DNA of 64,000 nt, from contig CANFPU010000001.1 of assembly GCA_947448955.1 (NCBI GenBank), forward strand, positions 1 to 64,000, in the 5' to 3' direction. Positions within the stretch are counted from its first letter, which is position 1. Every line of letters begins with the position of its first letter. Below are positions 18,573-26,441 of this stretch, in pieces. Position numbers and translations under genes: made by a program. The notes under the pieces are model-generated. The model worked only from the letters and a program-made list of their open reading frames with translations, made no database searches and had not been told where the DNA came from. This DNA comes from Burkholderiales bacterium (GTDB taxonomy: Bacteria; Pseudomonadota; Gammaproteobacteria; Burkholderiales; Burkholderiaceae_C).

Positions 18573-19475
18573 ATGCACGAGTTGGTGCTGAGACTGCCAG
18601 CATCGCTGGTGGAAGCGGTGTCTGAAGCGCTGGTCGACGAACTCGAAGCACTCAGCGTGTCGGTCGCCGATGCCGACGCCGGCACCGAGGCCGAGCAGGC
18701 GCTGTTCGGAGAGCCCGGCATGCCCGTACCGCGCGAAGGATGGCAGCGCTCGGAGGTGACCGCGCTGTTCGCCAGCGAAGCCGAGGCCACCGAAGCCGCC
18801 ACCTTGCTGCTGGCGCAGGACTGGGCCGAAGAGCTGTCCGTGCAGGCCCTGCGCGAAGTGGCCGACCAGGATTGGGTGCGGCTGACCCAATCACAATTCG
18901 CGCCGGTCGAGGTGACGCCAAGTTTCTGGATCGTGCCGAGCTGGCATGACGCGCCGGCCGCTGCCCAGACCGTGATCCGGCTCGACCCCGGGCTGGCTTT
19001 CGGCACGGGCACCCATCCCACCACCAGGATGTGCCTGCGCTGGATTGCCAAGCAGGCACCGACATTGGCGCCAAGCTGGAATCGGGTGCTGGACTACGGC
19101 TGTGGCTCAGGCATCCTGGCGATCGGCTGCGCACTGCACGGCGCTCGCGACATCACCGCAGTCGACATCGACCTGGCCGCCGTTCAGTCCACGCTCGACA
19201 ATGCCCAGGCCAACCAGGTCGCGCTACGAGCAGGCCTGCCTGAGCTCGCTGCCGGAACTTACCCACTGGTGCTGGCCAACATCCTGGCCACACCGCTCAA
19301 GTTGTTGGCACCGCTGCTGGCCGGCCATGTGGCGCCCGACGGGCAATTGGTGCTGGCGGGGATCCTGGCGCGTCAAGCCGATGCGCTGAAAGCCGCCTAC
19401 GCGCCCTGGCTGGCGCTGGAGGTCAGCGACAGCGAAGACGGCTGGATCCTGATGACCGCCCAATGCCAGGGCTGA
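18573..19475 (+). CDS. prmA: ribosomal protein L11 methyltransferase
   Basis: PrmA trimethylates ribosomal protein L11 using S-adenosylmethionine. The 300-residue protein has a variable N-terminal substrate domain and DPGLAFGTGTHPTT near 140. The SAM-binding DYGCGSGILAIG lies near 175 and the catalytic-site ANILATPL near 240. The ATG at 18573 matches the family start MHELVLRLP; a TTG inside the end of accC is possible but less likely. It directly follows accC, as in other Burkholderiales. Confidence 0.95.
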   Translation: MHELVLRLPASLVEAVSEALVDELEALSVSVADADAGTEAEQALFGEPGMPVPREGWQRSEVTALFASEAEATEAATLLLAQDWAEELSVQALREVADQDWVRLTQSQFAPVEVTPSFWIVPSWHDAPAAAQTVIRLDPGLAFGTGTHPTTRMCLRWIAKQAPTLAPSWNRVLDYGCGSGILAIGCALHGARDITAVDIDLAAVQSTLDNAQANQVALRAGLPELAAGTYPLVLANILATPLKLLAPLLAGHVAPDGQLVLAGILARQADALKAAYAPWLALEVSDSEDGWILMTAQCQG

Positions 19476-19514
19476 GCCTTGCCGCCGCCAGCCCATGACG
19501 CCGATCTTCCTCCG

Positions 19515-20501
19515 ATGAGCCTGGCCACACGTTGTCCATCCTGCGGCACGGTGTTTCGCGTCGTGCCCGACCAGCTCAAGATTTCCGAAGGCTGGGTGCG
19601 CTGTGGCCGCTGCGACAGCATGTTCAGTGCCGCCGGCCTGCTGTTCGACATCGCCAGCGGTCTGTCGGTTCGTCTGCCAGGCTTCGCGCAGTCTGCCAGA
19701 CCGAGAGGCCAAGAGCCGTCGATCACCGATTGGACCGGCCCGTCCGATGAATCGACCGCACGGCCCAGGATGGCCGCCACGCCAGCGCGCCGGCCGGGCG
19801 GGCCGTCGCAGCGACAAGAGCCGCGCTTCGACCTCCCGGAGGTCAGACCCGGCTTGCTTCGCGCGCCATCGTCACCGTCGAACGACGAGGAATTGCGCGA
19901 GCGGCCGATTGGACCGCCGCGCCAAGATCGACCGGCCAGCCCTGCGTCTGCGGGAAAGTCCGCGCCGGCGCCAGCGCCTACGCCAGAACCGCCCTCGTTC
20001 CTGGCGGCAGCTGACCGCTCGGCGCGCTGGCAAAGACCCGCCGTGCGCAGCGCGCTCGGCATGGCAGTGCTGCTGCTGGGGCTGACCTTGCTGACACAAC
20101 TCGCGCTGGTCTGGCGTGACAGCTTGGCCGCACACCTGCCAAGTACCGAGCCCACGCTGCGCGGGATCTGCGAGCTGGTCGGCTGCCAGTTGCAGCCGCT
20201 GCGCCGGATCGAAACGCTGGCCGTCGCGAGTTCAGGCTTGACCCGTGTCGAAGGCTCGACGCTTTACCGCCTGCAACTGGTGCTACAAAACCGTGCCGAC
20301 ACCGCCGTGAGGATCCCTGCGCTCGACTTGACGCTGAATGGCGGCCAAGGGCAACTGCTGGCGCGACGGGTGTTGCAGGTGTCCGATCTCGGCGCGGCGC
20401 AGCCTGTGCTTCAAGCCGGCGAGGAACTGCCACTGAAGGTCTTGATGTCAACCGACGATCGGCGCGTCGAAGGCTATACCGTCGAGCTGTTCTACCCCTG
20501 A
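19515..20501 (+). CDS. zinc-ribbon and DUF3426 membrane protein
   Basis: The 328-residue protein starts with an MJ0042-type zinc ribbon: CPSC near residues 8-11 and CGRC near 31-34. A long disordered Pro/Arg-rich region follows, then one membrane helix (about 185-205, ALGMAVLLLGLTLLTQ). A C-terminal extracytoplasmic DUF3426 domain follows with CELVGCQLQPL and the pattern YRLQLVLQNRAD. The gene sits after prmA, its usual Burkholderiales neighbour. Function is unknown. The start is placed at the ATG just before the zinc ribbon. Confidence 0.88.
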   Translation: MSLATRCPSCGTVFRVVPDQLKISEGWVRCGRCDSMFSAAGLLFDIASGLSVRLPGFAQSARPRGQEPSITDWTGPSDESTARPRMAATPARRPGGPSQRQEPRFDLPEVRPGLLRAPSSPSNDEELRERPIGPPRQDRPASPASAGKSAPAPAPTPEPPSFLAAADRSARWQRPAVRSALGMAVLLLGLTLLTQLALVWRDSLAAHLPSTEPTLRGICELVGCQLQPLRRIETLAVASSGLTRVEGSTLYRLQLVLQNRADTAVRIPALDLTLNGGQGQLLARRVLQVSDLGAAQPVLQAGEELPLKVLMSTDDRRVEGYTVELFYP

Positions 20502-20550
20502 AGCTGCGCGAGCGGCTGCCCATCGTTTACTCCAAAGACCCCAATCCACC

Positions 20551-21465
20551 ATGTCAGTCCTGATCTGCGGCTCGCTCGCCTTTGACACCATCACCAACTT
20601 TCCTGGCCGCTTCGCGCAGCAAATTCTGCCCGAGCAGGTGCACATCCTGAATGTCTCGTTCCTGGTGCCCACGCTGCGACGCGAGTTCGGTGGCTGCGCC
20701 GGCAACATCGCGTACACACTGCAACTGCTGGGCGGCGCGCCTTTGGTGATGGCCGCACTGGGCAGCGACGGCGGCGAGTACCTGCAGCGACTGAACAGTT
20801 GGGGCCTGGACACCTCGCTGGTGCGCCAGGAAGCCGAGGCCTACACCGCACAGGCCATCATCATCACCGACCAGGACAACAACCAGATCACGGCCTTCCA
20901 CCCGGGCGCGATGCAGCAAGCCCATGCCACCGCCGTGCCGACCGAGCGCGGCGACATCGCGCTGGCGATCATTGCGCCCGATGGTCGCGACGCGATGATC
21001 GACCACGCCGCGCAGTTGGCAGCCGCCAAGATCCCCTTTGTCTTCGACCCGGGTCAGGGTCTGCCGATGTTCGACGGCGACGAACTGCGCCGGTTCACGA
21101 CCCAGGCCAGCTGGGTCGCCGTGAACGACTACGAGGCGCGGATGCTGTGCGAGCGCATGGACACCACCCTGGAAGCGCTGTCGCGCCAAGCCAACCTGCG
21201 CGGCGTGATCGTCACCTTGGCGCACGACGGCTGCGAGCTGTGGCAAGACGGTCAGCGCACCCATGTACCGGGTGTCACGGCCACCGAAGTGCTGGACCCC
21301 ACCGGCTGCGGCGACGCCTTGCGCGGCGCGCTGCTGCATGGGTTGTCGCTGGGCTGGCCCTTGGCGCGATGCATGGCGCTTGGCAACCAGGTCGGCGCCA
21401 TCAAGATCGCACAACGCGGCGGGCAGAACCACCGCATTCCGGCCGCCCTGATCGCAGCGGCCTGA
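20551..21465 (+). CDS. PfkB-family carbohydrate or nucleoside kinase
   Basis: The 304-residue ribokinase-fold protein has the N-terminal ICGSLAFDTI, the dimer and substrate region REFGGCAGNIAYTL near 45-58, and the C-terminal DPTGCGDALRGALL. In that last motif the Asp is the catalytic base. The GGCAGN form and gene position fit a group often annotated as adenosine kinase-like. The sugar or nucleoside is not identifiable here. It closes the acc-prmA run and converges on aroQ across a hairpin. Confidence 0.88.
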   Translation: MSVLICGSLAFDTITNFPGRFAQQILPEQVHILNVSFLVPTLRREFGGCAGNIAYTLQLLGGAPLVMAALGSDGGEYLQRLNSWGLDTSLVRQEAEAYTAQAIIITDQDNNQITAFHPGAMQQAHATAVPTERGDIALAIIAPDGRDAMIDHAAQLAAAKIPFVFDPGQGLPMFDGDELRRFTTQASWVAVNDYEARMLCERMDTTLEALSRQANLRGVIVTLAHDGCELWQDGQRTHVPGVTATEVLDPTGCGDALRGALLHGLSLGWPLARCMALGNQVGAIKIAQRGGQNHRIPAALIAAA

Positions 21466-21478
21466 GCTGGACCGCTGG

Positions 21479-21501
21479 GGCTGACCGCGAAAAGGTCAGC
21501 C
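21479..21501. terminator. perfect 8-bp hairpin between convergent pfkB-type gene and aroQ
   Basis: GGCTGACC at 21479-21486 pairs perfectly with GGTCAGCC at 21494-21501 around a 7-base loop. It lies 14 bases after one stop and 36 bases beyond the other, so it may stop transcription from both sides. There is no T-run. Confidence 0.55.
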
Positions 21502-21537
21502 TGCTGCCGCACAAATTCGCCGAGCACCGATCCTCGA

Positions 21538-22005
21538 CTAAACGTTCGCTGATCGCGCCTTGCGCAGCAAACCGTCGATCGCCAACGCATAGCCGTCGAA
21601 CCCGAATCCCACCACGATGCCTGCGGCTGCAGGTGACAGATAAGAGTGGTGGCGGAAGGCCTCCCGGGCGTGGACGTTGCTGATATGGACCTCGATCACC
21701 GGCACTGCGCTGCCTTTGATCGCGTCGTGCAGCGCAACGCTGGTGTGGGTGTAGGCACCGGCATTGAAGACCACGCCCGCGAGTTGGCCAGCGCGGTGAC
21801 GCACACCAGCTTCCTGAATCCAATCGACCAGCACCCCTTCATGATTGCTCTGACGGCATTCGACTTCGGCGCCTTGCGCGGCCGCCGTGGCATGGCAAAG
21901 CGCCTCGAGGTCGGCCAGCGTGGCGTGGCCGTACACGGTGGGTTCGCGCTGGCCCAGCAAGTTGAGGTTGGGGCCGTTCAGGACCAGAATCTTGGCGTCG
22001 CTCAT
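21538..22005 (-). CDS. aroQ: type II 3-dehydroquinate dehydratase
   Basis: AroQ dehydrates 3-dehydroquinate to 3-dehydroshikimate. The 155-residue protein has [13 protein letters not shown] (10-22) with the catalytic Tyr25 just after it. It also has [28 protein letters not shown], and EVHISN with the catalytic His. The ATG at 22005 matches the family start; the upstream open frame lacks similarity. In many Burkholderiales aroQ directly precedes accB, whereas here it lies about 4.4 kb away on the opposite strand. Confidence 0.96.
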   Translation of the reverse strand: MSDAKILVLNGPNLNLLGQREPTVYGHATLADLEALCHATAAAQGAEVECRQSNHEGVLVDWIQEAGVRHRAGQLAGVVFNAGAYTHTSVALHDAIKGSAVPVIEVHISNVHAREAFRHHSYLSPAAAGIVVGFGFDGYALAIDGLLRKARSANV

Positions 22006-22407
22006 GATGAAGTTCTTGTTTCCAGGGGCATTCGGTTGGGCAAAGGGTGAATCGGCAGGTCGGCAGGTCGGCATAGGCCATGCGGTGTTCAACGCTAGAC
22101 GAAAAACTGCATCCTCCTGACGACGCTGTGACACCTTGTGCGGCCCGCTGCGCGGTCGCGTCGACGATCGTGCCGCGTGCGCATCGTCGCCAACCGCTGG
22201 CTATCGAACGGTCGCTGTACCGTTTCTTCCCTGAAGGGCCAGCTTATCAGGCCCGTGAATCAGGCCAGTCAACGCGAGCACCGCATCCGGACAGGGTTCA
22301 AGTCGGTACGGGCGGCCGGGCGGGCTCTGCGCTAAGCTTGTCCCACACCGAGCCAACCCCGCCAGGCGAGGCCGCCCACCGCGGCCCTGGTTTCCAAGGA
22401 GATCTCC
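22006..22407. other. 402-base gap upstream of aroQ and the cyclase-like gene
   Basis: This gap separates divergent genes and must hold the promoters of both. It contains an 18-base inverted repeat, AACGGT and ACCGTT six bases apart, at 22207-22224. A strong AAGGAG at 22396-22401 lies 6 bases before the cyclase-like ATG. No convincing -35/-10 pair and no small gene were seen. Confidence 0.5.
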
Positions 22408-23478
22408 ATGCTTCAAGGCCCCTTGGCCGTCGCAAGCACCGGCATGCCGGCCCCGCACGGCGCCGTGTTCCAGCGCGTGGCCGACCAAACGCAGTGTGTC
22501 ATCGCCTCTCGCGAGGTCGGCCGCTGGGCCACCGGCCTGCTGCTCGAGAGCTACGCCACCAAGGGTTTCCACAACAAGGCCAAGAGCTGCCCCTGGGGCC
22601 CGATGGCCGGTTTCGTGATGGCCGACCCGCGGTTCACCAAGAACCCCAATACGAGCGGCCAGCGCGGAGATCTTCAGAAGGCCCATCACCACGGCGCTGG
22701 CGAGATCCCGCTGTACATCACCGATGAGCGCCGGCTCGATCTCGAAGGCCCGCTGGGCCGCATCAGCCGGGCCGGCGGCAACATCAACGAGATGGTCTAC
22801 CAGGCCAACAACCCCAGCGGCGGTTCCATGCGTTTCGTGCTCAGGCGCACGATGGATGGCCCGGGCGCCGAAGGCAAGATCCTCTGGGCCGTGCTCTATG
22901 CCCGGGGCGAGGTGCGGCTGTCCAACGACCTGGCCAGCCCCAACAAGCCGGGCACCGGCGACTTGCTGCCGGTGATGGCGATGGTCGACGCCGCCTGCCC
23001 CCCGGCCGTGCGCAACACCTACCGCGCTGCCACCACCGGCGACTACGACCTGTGGGCGGTGTTCCCGAAGCGCGAGTCCTTCTCGCGCTCCGGTGCCGAT
23101 CGCCGCATGGTGCCCGACAGCGACCGCTTCCAGCAGAGCCTGACGGCCTACATCGCCAACGAGGACGAGCACCGCGGCAACCTCACCCCGCGCATTGACA
23201 TGATTCGCAATCTGCTCAACGACGGTGTGCGGGCCAGCGGCTACCGAGGCGGCGATGTCGTACACCACAGCGACGAGGCGGGCCGGCCCATGGTCTCGAG
23301 CATCGACTTCCCCTGTATCGCCTTCGTGCCCAACGAGGAGCCGCGCTGCGTCACGAGCACGGGCGACCTGAAGACCTTCCTGACCTCGCTGAGCTTCCGC
23401 TATGTGATCGGCCTGAACCCCGGATGGCACCGCCAACTCGGCATTGGTGTGAGCCAGGGCGGGAGCTACGAGGTCTGA
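22408..23478 (+). CDS. ExoY/edema factor/CyaA-type nucleotidyl cyclase-like protein
   Basis: The 356-residue protein aligns by eye along its length with the toxin cyclase fold of ExoY, edema factor and CyaA. It has TKGFHNKAKS at 51-60 followed by WGPMAGFV, matching ExoY's KGF-KGKSS-WGPQAGF with lysines at 52, 57 and 59. GDYDLWAVFP at 211-220 gives the metal-binding aspartates Asp212 and Asp214. GNLTPR lies at 258-262 and HHSDEAG at 286-292 carries the metal histidine. These toxins make cyclic nucleotides inside eukaryotic host cells after secretion and cofactor binding. No signal peptide, RTX repeats or secretion genes are seen. Arg293 replaces the expected ribose-contact Asn. Activity is inferred. 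Confidence 0.8.
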   Translation: MLQGPLAVASTGMPAPHGAVFQRVADQTQCVIASREVGRWATGLLLESYATKGFHNKAKSCPWGPMAGFVMADPRFTKNPNTSGQRGDLQKAHHHGAGEIPLYITDERRLDLEGPLGRISRAGGNINEMVYQANNPSGGSMRFVLRRTMDGPGAEGKILWAVLYARGEVRLSNDLASPNKPGTGDLLPVMAMVDAACPPAVRNTYRAATTGDYDLWAVFPKRESFSRSGADRRMVPDSDRFQQSLTAYIANEDEHRGNLTPRIDMIRNLLNDGVRASGYRGGDVVHHSDEAGRPMVSSIDFPCIAFVPNEEPRCVTSTGDLKTFLTSLSFRYVIGLNPGWHRQLGIGVSQGGSYEV

Positions 23479-23601
23479 GTGCTTGATCTGGGGCAGCCGC
23501 GCCGCGTGCCCAGCGCCACCACCAAGCCGCACAGCGGAGGATGAGGGCCGTGTTTTCAACCGCCCTATTTCCAAGTATCGAGATTCGAGCAGCCCGTCCC
23601 G

Positions 23602-24882
23602 TCAATAGGTTTCCAGATGCAGCCGCCCTTCGCGCTTGAGCGCGGCACCGAGAGTCTCCCAATCCAGACCGGTCTGCTCGGCCACCTCACGCAGCGCCTG
23701 CACCACACCGACTTCCATGCTCTTGAGGCCGCAGACATAGAAGCAGGTGTTCGGATCCTTGAGCAAGGTCCCGAGGTCGGCGGCGCGCTCGCGCATCAGG
23801 TCTTGCACGTAACGCTTGGGTTGGCCCGAGGTGCGCGAGAACGCGAAGTTGCTGTCGATGAAGTCCTTGGGCAGGTTCTGCAGCGGACCGAAGTACGGCA
23901 GCTCTTCCTGCGTGCGTGCACCAAAAAACAGCATCAGCTTGCCGCCCTCGAACTTGCCCAGTTGGCGCCGCCGCCACTCGGTCATCGCCCGCATCGGCGC
24001 GCTGCCGGTACCAGTGCAGATCATCACGATGTTGGACAAAGGGTGGTTGGGCATCAGGAAACTGGCGCCGAACGGGCCGATCACCGAGACCTTGTCGCCG
24101 ACCTGCAGGTCGCAGAGGTAGTTGCTCGCGACACCGCGCACCGGCCGGCCCTGGTGGTCTTCAAGCACACGCTTGACCGTCAATGACAGGTTGTTGTAGC
24201 CCGGGCGCTCGCCGTTGCGCGGGCTGGCAATCGAGTACTGGCGCGCGTGGTGAGGGCGACCTTGGGCGTCGGTGCCAGGCGCAACGATACCGATCGACTG
24301 ACCTTCGAGCACCGGGAAAGGCATCGCGCCGAAATCCAGCACAACGTGGTGGGTGTCGTAGTCCTTGCCCACCGCAGTGACCCGCGCATTGCCCACCACG
24401 GTGGCGCTGACAGACTTGTCAGCAGCCTTCGGGCCATAGAGATGGGTGTAGGGGTGCGCCGCCGACCAGGGCGGCAGCGTCGCGCCGAAGGTTGCCGTGT
24501 TCACGCCGACCTCGGCAAGCCCCGCGACCTCATCGCCGGCGGCCGGCGTCAACGGTGCCTCCGGCACCAAGGCGGCTTCGATGCCCGCCTCGGCCAGCTG
24601 CTCGGGGCTGAGTTCGGGCGGCAGTTCGTCCCAGGTCAGCTGGATCTCGGGCGTGTACGCCATCACCCTCGGCAGCGTTCGCCAGTTGTCAATGGAACCC
24701 GTCGGGCAGGGCGAGATGCAGTCCATGCAGGCGTTGCACTTCGCAGCATCGACGACATAGTTGCGGTCGTCATGGGTGATCGCACCGACCGGACAGGTCG
24801 CTTCGCAGGTGTTGCAGCGGATGCAGATCTCGGGGTCGATCAGGTGCTGCTTGATCACGGAGATTTCGTCGAGGGCGTTCAT
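23602..24882 (-). CDS. boxA: benzoyl-CoA 2,3-epoxidase reductase subunit BoxA
   Basis: BoxA passes electrons from NADPH to the BoxB oxygenase. The 426-residue protein begins with two 4Fe-4S clusters, [12 protein letters not shown] (20-31) and [12 protein letters not shown] near 50. A linker follows, then a ferredoxin-NADP reductase module with YSIASPRNG (FAD) and [14 protein letters not shown] (NADP). It is the third gene of boxC-boxB-boxA, with GGAG about 7 bases before its ATG. It converges on the cyclase-like gene. Confidence 0.96.
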   Translation of the reverse strand: MNALDEISVIKQHLIDPEICIRCNTCEATCPVGAITHDDRNYVVDAAKCNACMDCISPCPTGSIDNWRTLPRVMAYTPEIQLTWDELPPELSPEQLAEAGIEAALVPEAPLTPAAGDEVAGLAEVGVNTATFGATLPPWSAAHPYTHLYGPKAADKSVSATVVGNARVTAVGKDYDTHHVVLDFGAMPFPVLEGQSIGIVAPGTDAQGRPHHARQYSIASPRNGERPGYNNLSLTVKRVLEDHQGRPVRGVASNYLCDLQVGDKVSVIGPFGASFLMPNHPLSNIVMICTGTGSAPMRAMTEWRRRQLGKFEGGKLMLFFGARTQEELPYFGPLQNLPKDFIDSNFAFSRTSGQPKRYVQDLMRERAADLGTLLKDPNTCFYVCGLKSMEVGVVQALREVAEQTGLDWETLGAALKREGRLHLETY

Positions 24883-24926
24883 TCAAAGGGCTCCGGGCGC
24901 CAGCAGCTCAGCCGCTTCGGGGTGAG

Positions 24927-26354
24927 TCAATTGAATCGCACGTACTCGAAATCGACCGGCTGGCGGTTGATCCCCATGACCGGCGGGGCGATCCAGTTCG
25001 CGAACTTCCCTGGCTCGACCACGCGGCCCATCAAGCTGGCGACGAAAGCGCGGTCGTCACCGCTGGGCAACCAGTTGTTGACCTTGGCGCTCCATTCGGC
25101 CTCGCTGACGACCCGCCCATCCGGCGACACCTTGACGCCTTTGAGCGCGCCAATGTTGCGGTGGAAAGCCTTGTGCGGCACGGATAGCTTGACGGGGATA
25201 CCGGCCTTCTCCAACACCCGATTCCAGCGGCCGACACCCGCCACCGAGTCCTTGATGTAGTCGTCGCGCAGCACCTCGTTGAGCGCGTTGAGCATCGGCA
25301 CTTCCTTCTCGACCAGTTGGCCGCCGCGGGCCTCGAGCACCTGGTAGGTCTGGCCCTTGAGCACGTGGTCGTCACCACGCTTGCTTTCCTCGTAGCGACC
25401 CTTCAGGCCCGAAGAATAGAAGGTCGCCGCGTTGCTCGACTCGTCGGCACCGAACAGATCGACCGTGACGCTGAAGTGGAAGTTGATGTAGCGCTGGATC
25501 GTCGGCAGATCGATCACCCCGGCCGCACGCAGCTTGCCCGCATCGTCGGTCTTCAGTTCGTTCATCGCCTGCGCGGTGCGCGAGATCACCCGCGAAATGC
25601 CGCTCTCGCCGACGAACATGTGGTGGGCCTCCTCGGTCAGCATGAACTTGGTGGTTCTTGCCAGCGGATCGAAGGCCGACTCGGCCAGCGCGCAGAGCTG
25701 GTACTTGCCGTCGCGGTCGGTGAAGTAAGTGAACATGAAGAAGCTCAGCCAGTCCGGCGTGGCCTCGTTGAAGGCGCCCAGGATGCGCGGGTTGTTGACA
25801 TCGCCCGAGCGGCGCTCGAGAAGGCCTTCGGCCTCTTCGCGACCATCGCGACCAAAATGCTTGTGCAGCAGGTAGACCATCGCCCAAAGGTGACGGCCCT
25901 CTTCGACGTTGATCTGAAACAGGTTGCGAAGGTCGTACATGCTGGGCGCGGTGAGCCCGAGGTGTCGCTGCTGCTCGACCGATGCCGGCTCGGTGTCACC
26001 CTGCGTGACGATGATCCGACGCAGATTGGCGCGGTGCTCGCCGGGCACGTCCTGCCAGGCTTTCTCGCCCTTGTGGTCACCGAAGTGGATCTGGCGATCA
26101 GCATCGCCCGGGTTCAGAAAGATGCCCCAGCGGTAATCGCGCATCTTCACATGGCCGAAGCTGGCCCAGCCTTGCGGATCGACACTGACGGCAGTGCGCA
26201 GGTAGACATCCATGTCGGTCGAGCCCTCGGGGCCCATGTCGTCCCACCAACTGATGAAGTTAGGCTGCCACTGCTCGAGCGCGCGCTGCAAAGTGCGGTC
26301 CTCGCTGAGGTTGACGTTGTTGGGGATCTTCTCGCTGTAGTTGATCGCGGACAT
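24927..26354 (-). CDS. boxB: benzoyl-CoA 2,3-epoxidase oxygenase subunit BoxB
   Basis: BoxB is the di-iron oxygenase that epoxidises the ring of benzoyl-CoA. The 475-residue protein carries the carboxylate/histidine iron ligand motifs EEGRHLWAMVY near 150 and EEAHHMFVGE near 240, typical of this class. CGGAG lies just upstream of the ATG. It sits 44 bases before boxA and 87 bases after boxC, all on the minus strand, as one transcription unit. Confidence 0.97.
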   Translation of the reverse strand: MSAINYSEKIPNNVNLSEDRTLQRALEQWQPNFISWWDDMGPEGSTDMDVYLRTAVSVDPQGWASFGHVKMRDYRWGIFLNPGDADRQIHFGDHKGEKAWQDVPGEHRANLRRIIVTQGDTEPASVEQQRHLGLTAPSMYDLRNLFQINVEEGRHLWAMVYLLHKHFGRDGREEAEGLLERRSGDVNNPRILGAFNEATPDWLSFFMFTYFTDRDGKYQLCALAESAFDPLARTTKFMLTEEAHHMFVGESGISRVISRTAQAMNELKTDDAGKLRAAGVIDLPTIQRYINFHFSVTVDLFGADESSNAATFYSSGLKGRYEESKRGDDHVLKGQTYQVLEARGGQLVEKEVPMLNALNEVLRDDYIKDSVAGVGRWNRVLEKAGIPVKLSVPHKAFHRNIGALKGVKVSPDGRVVSEAEWSAKVNNWLPSGDDRAFVASLMGRVVEPGKFANWIAPPVMGINRQPVDFEYVRFN

Positions 26355-26441
26355 ATCGGTCTCCGTTGCGTTTGGCTTCGGTGGATGGCTTGGGGTTACG
26401 GCGCGCCACCCGGATCGCGCCGCACAACTCTCTGATCATTT

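Noticed and set aside
17384..19051. 555-codon open frame on the minus strand
   Set aside because: It lies opposite accC and prmA, which are certain genes. The frame is open only because of GC-rich codon use and its translation resembles no family.
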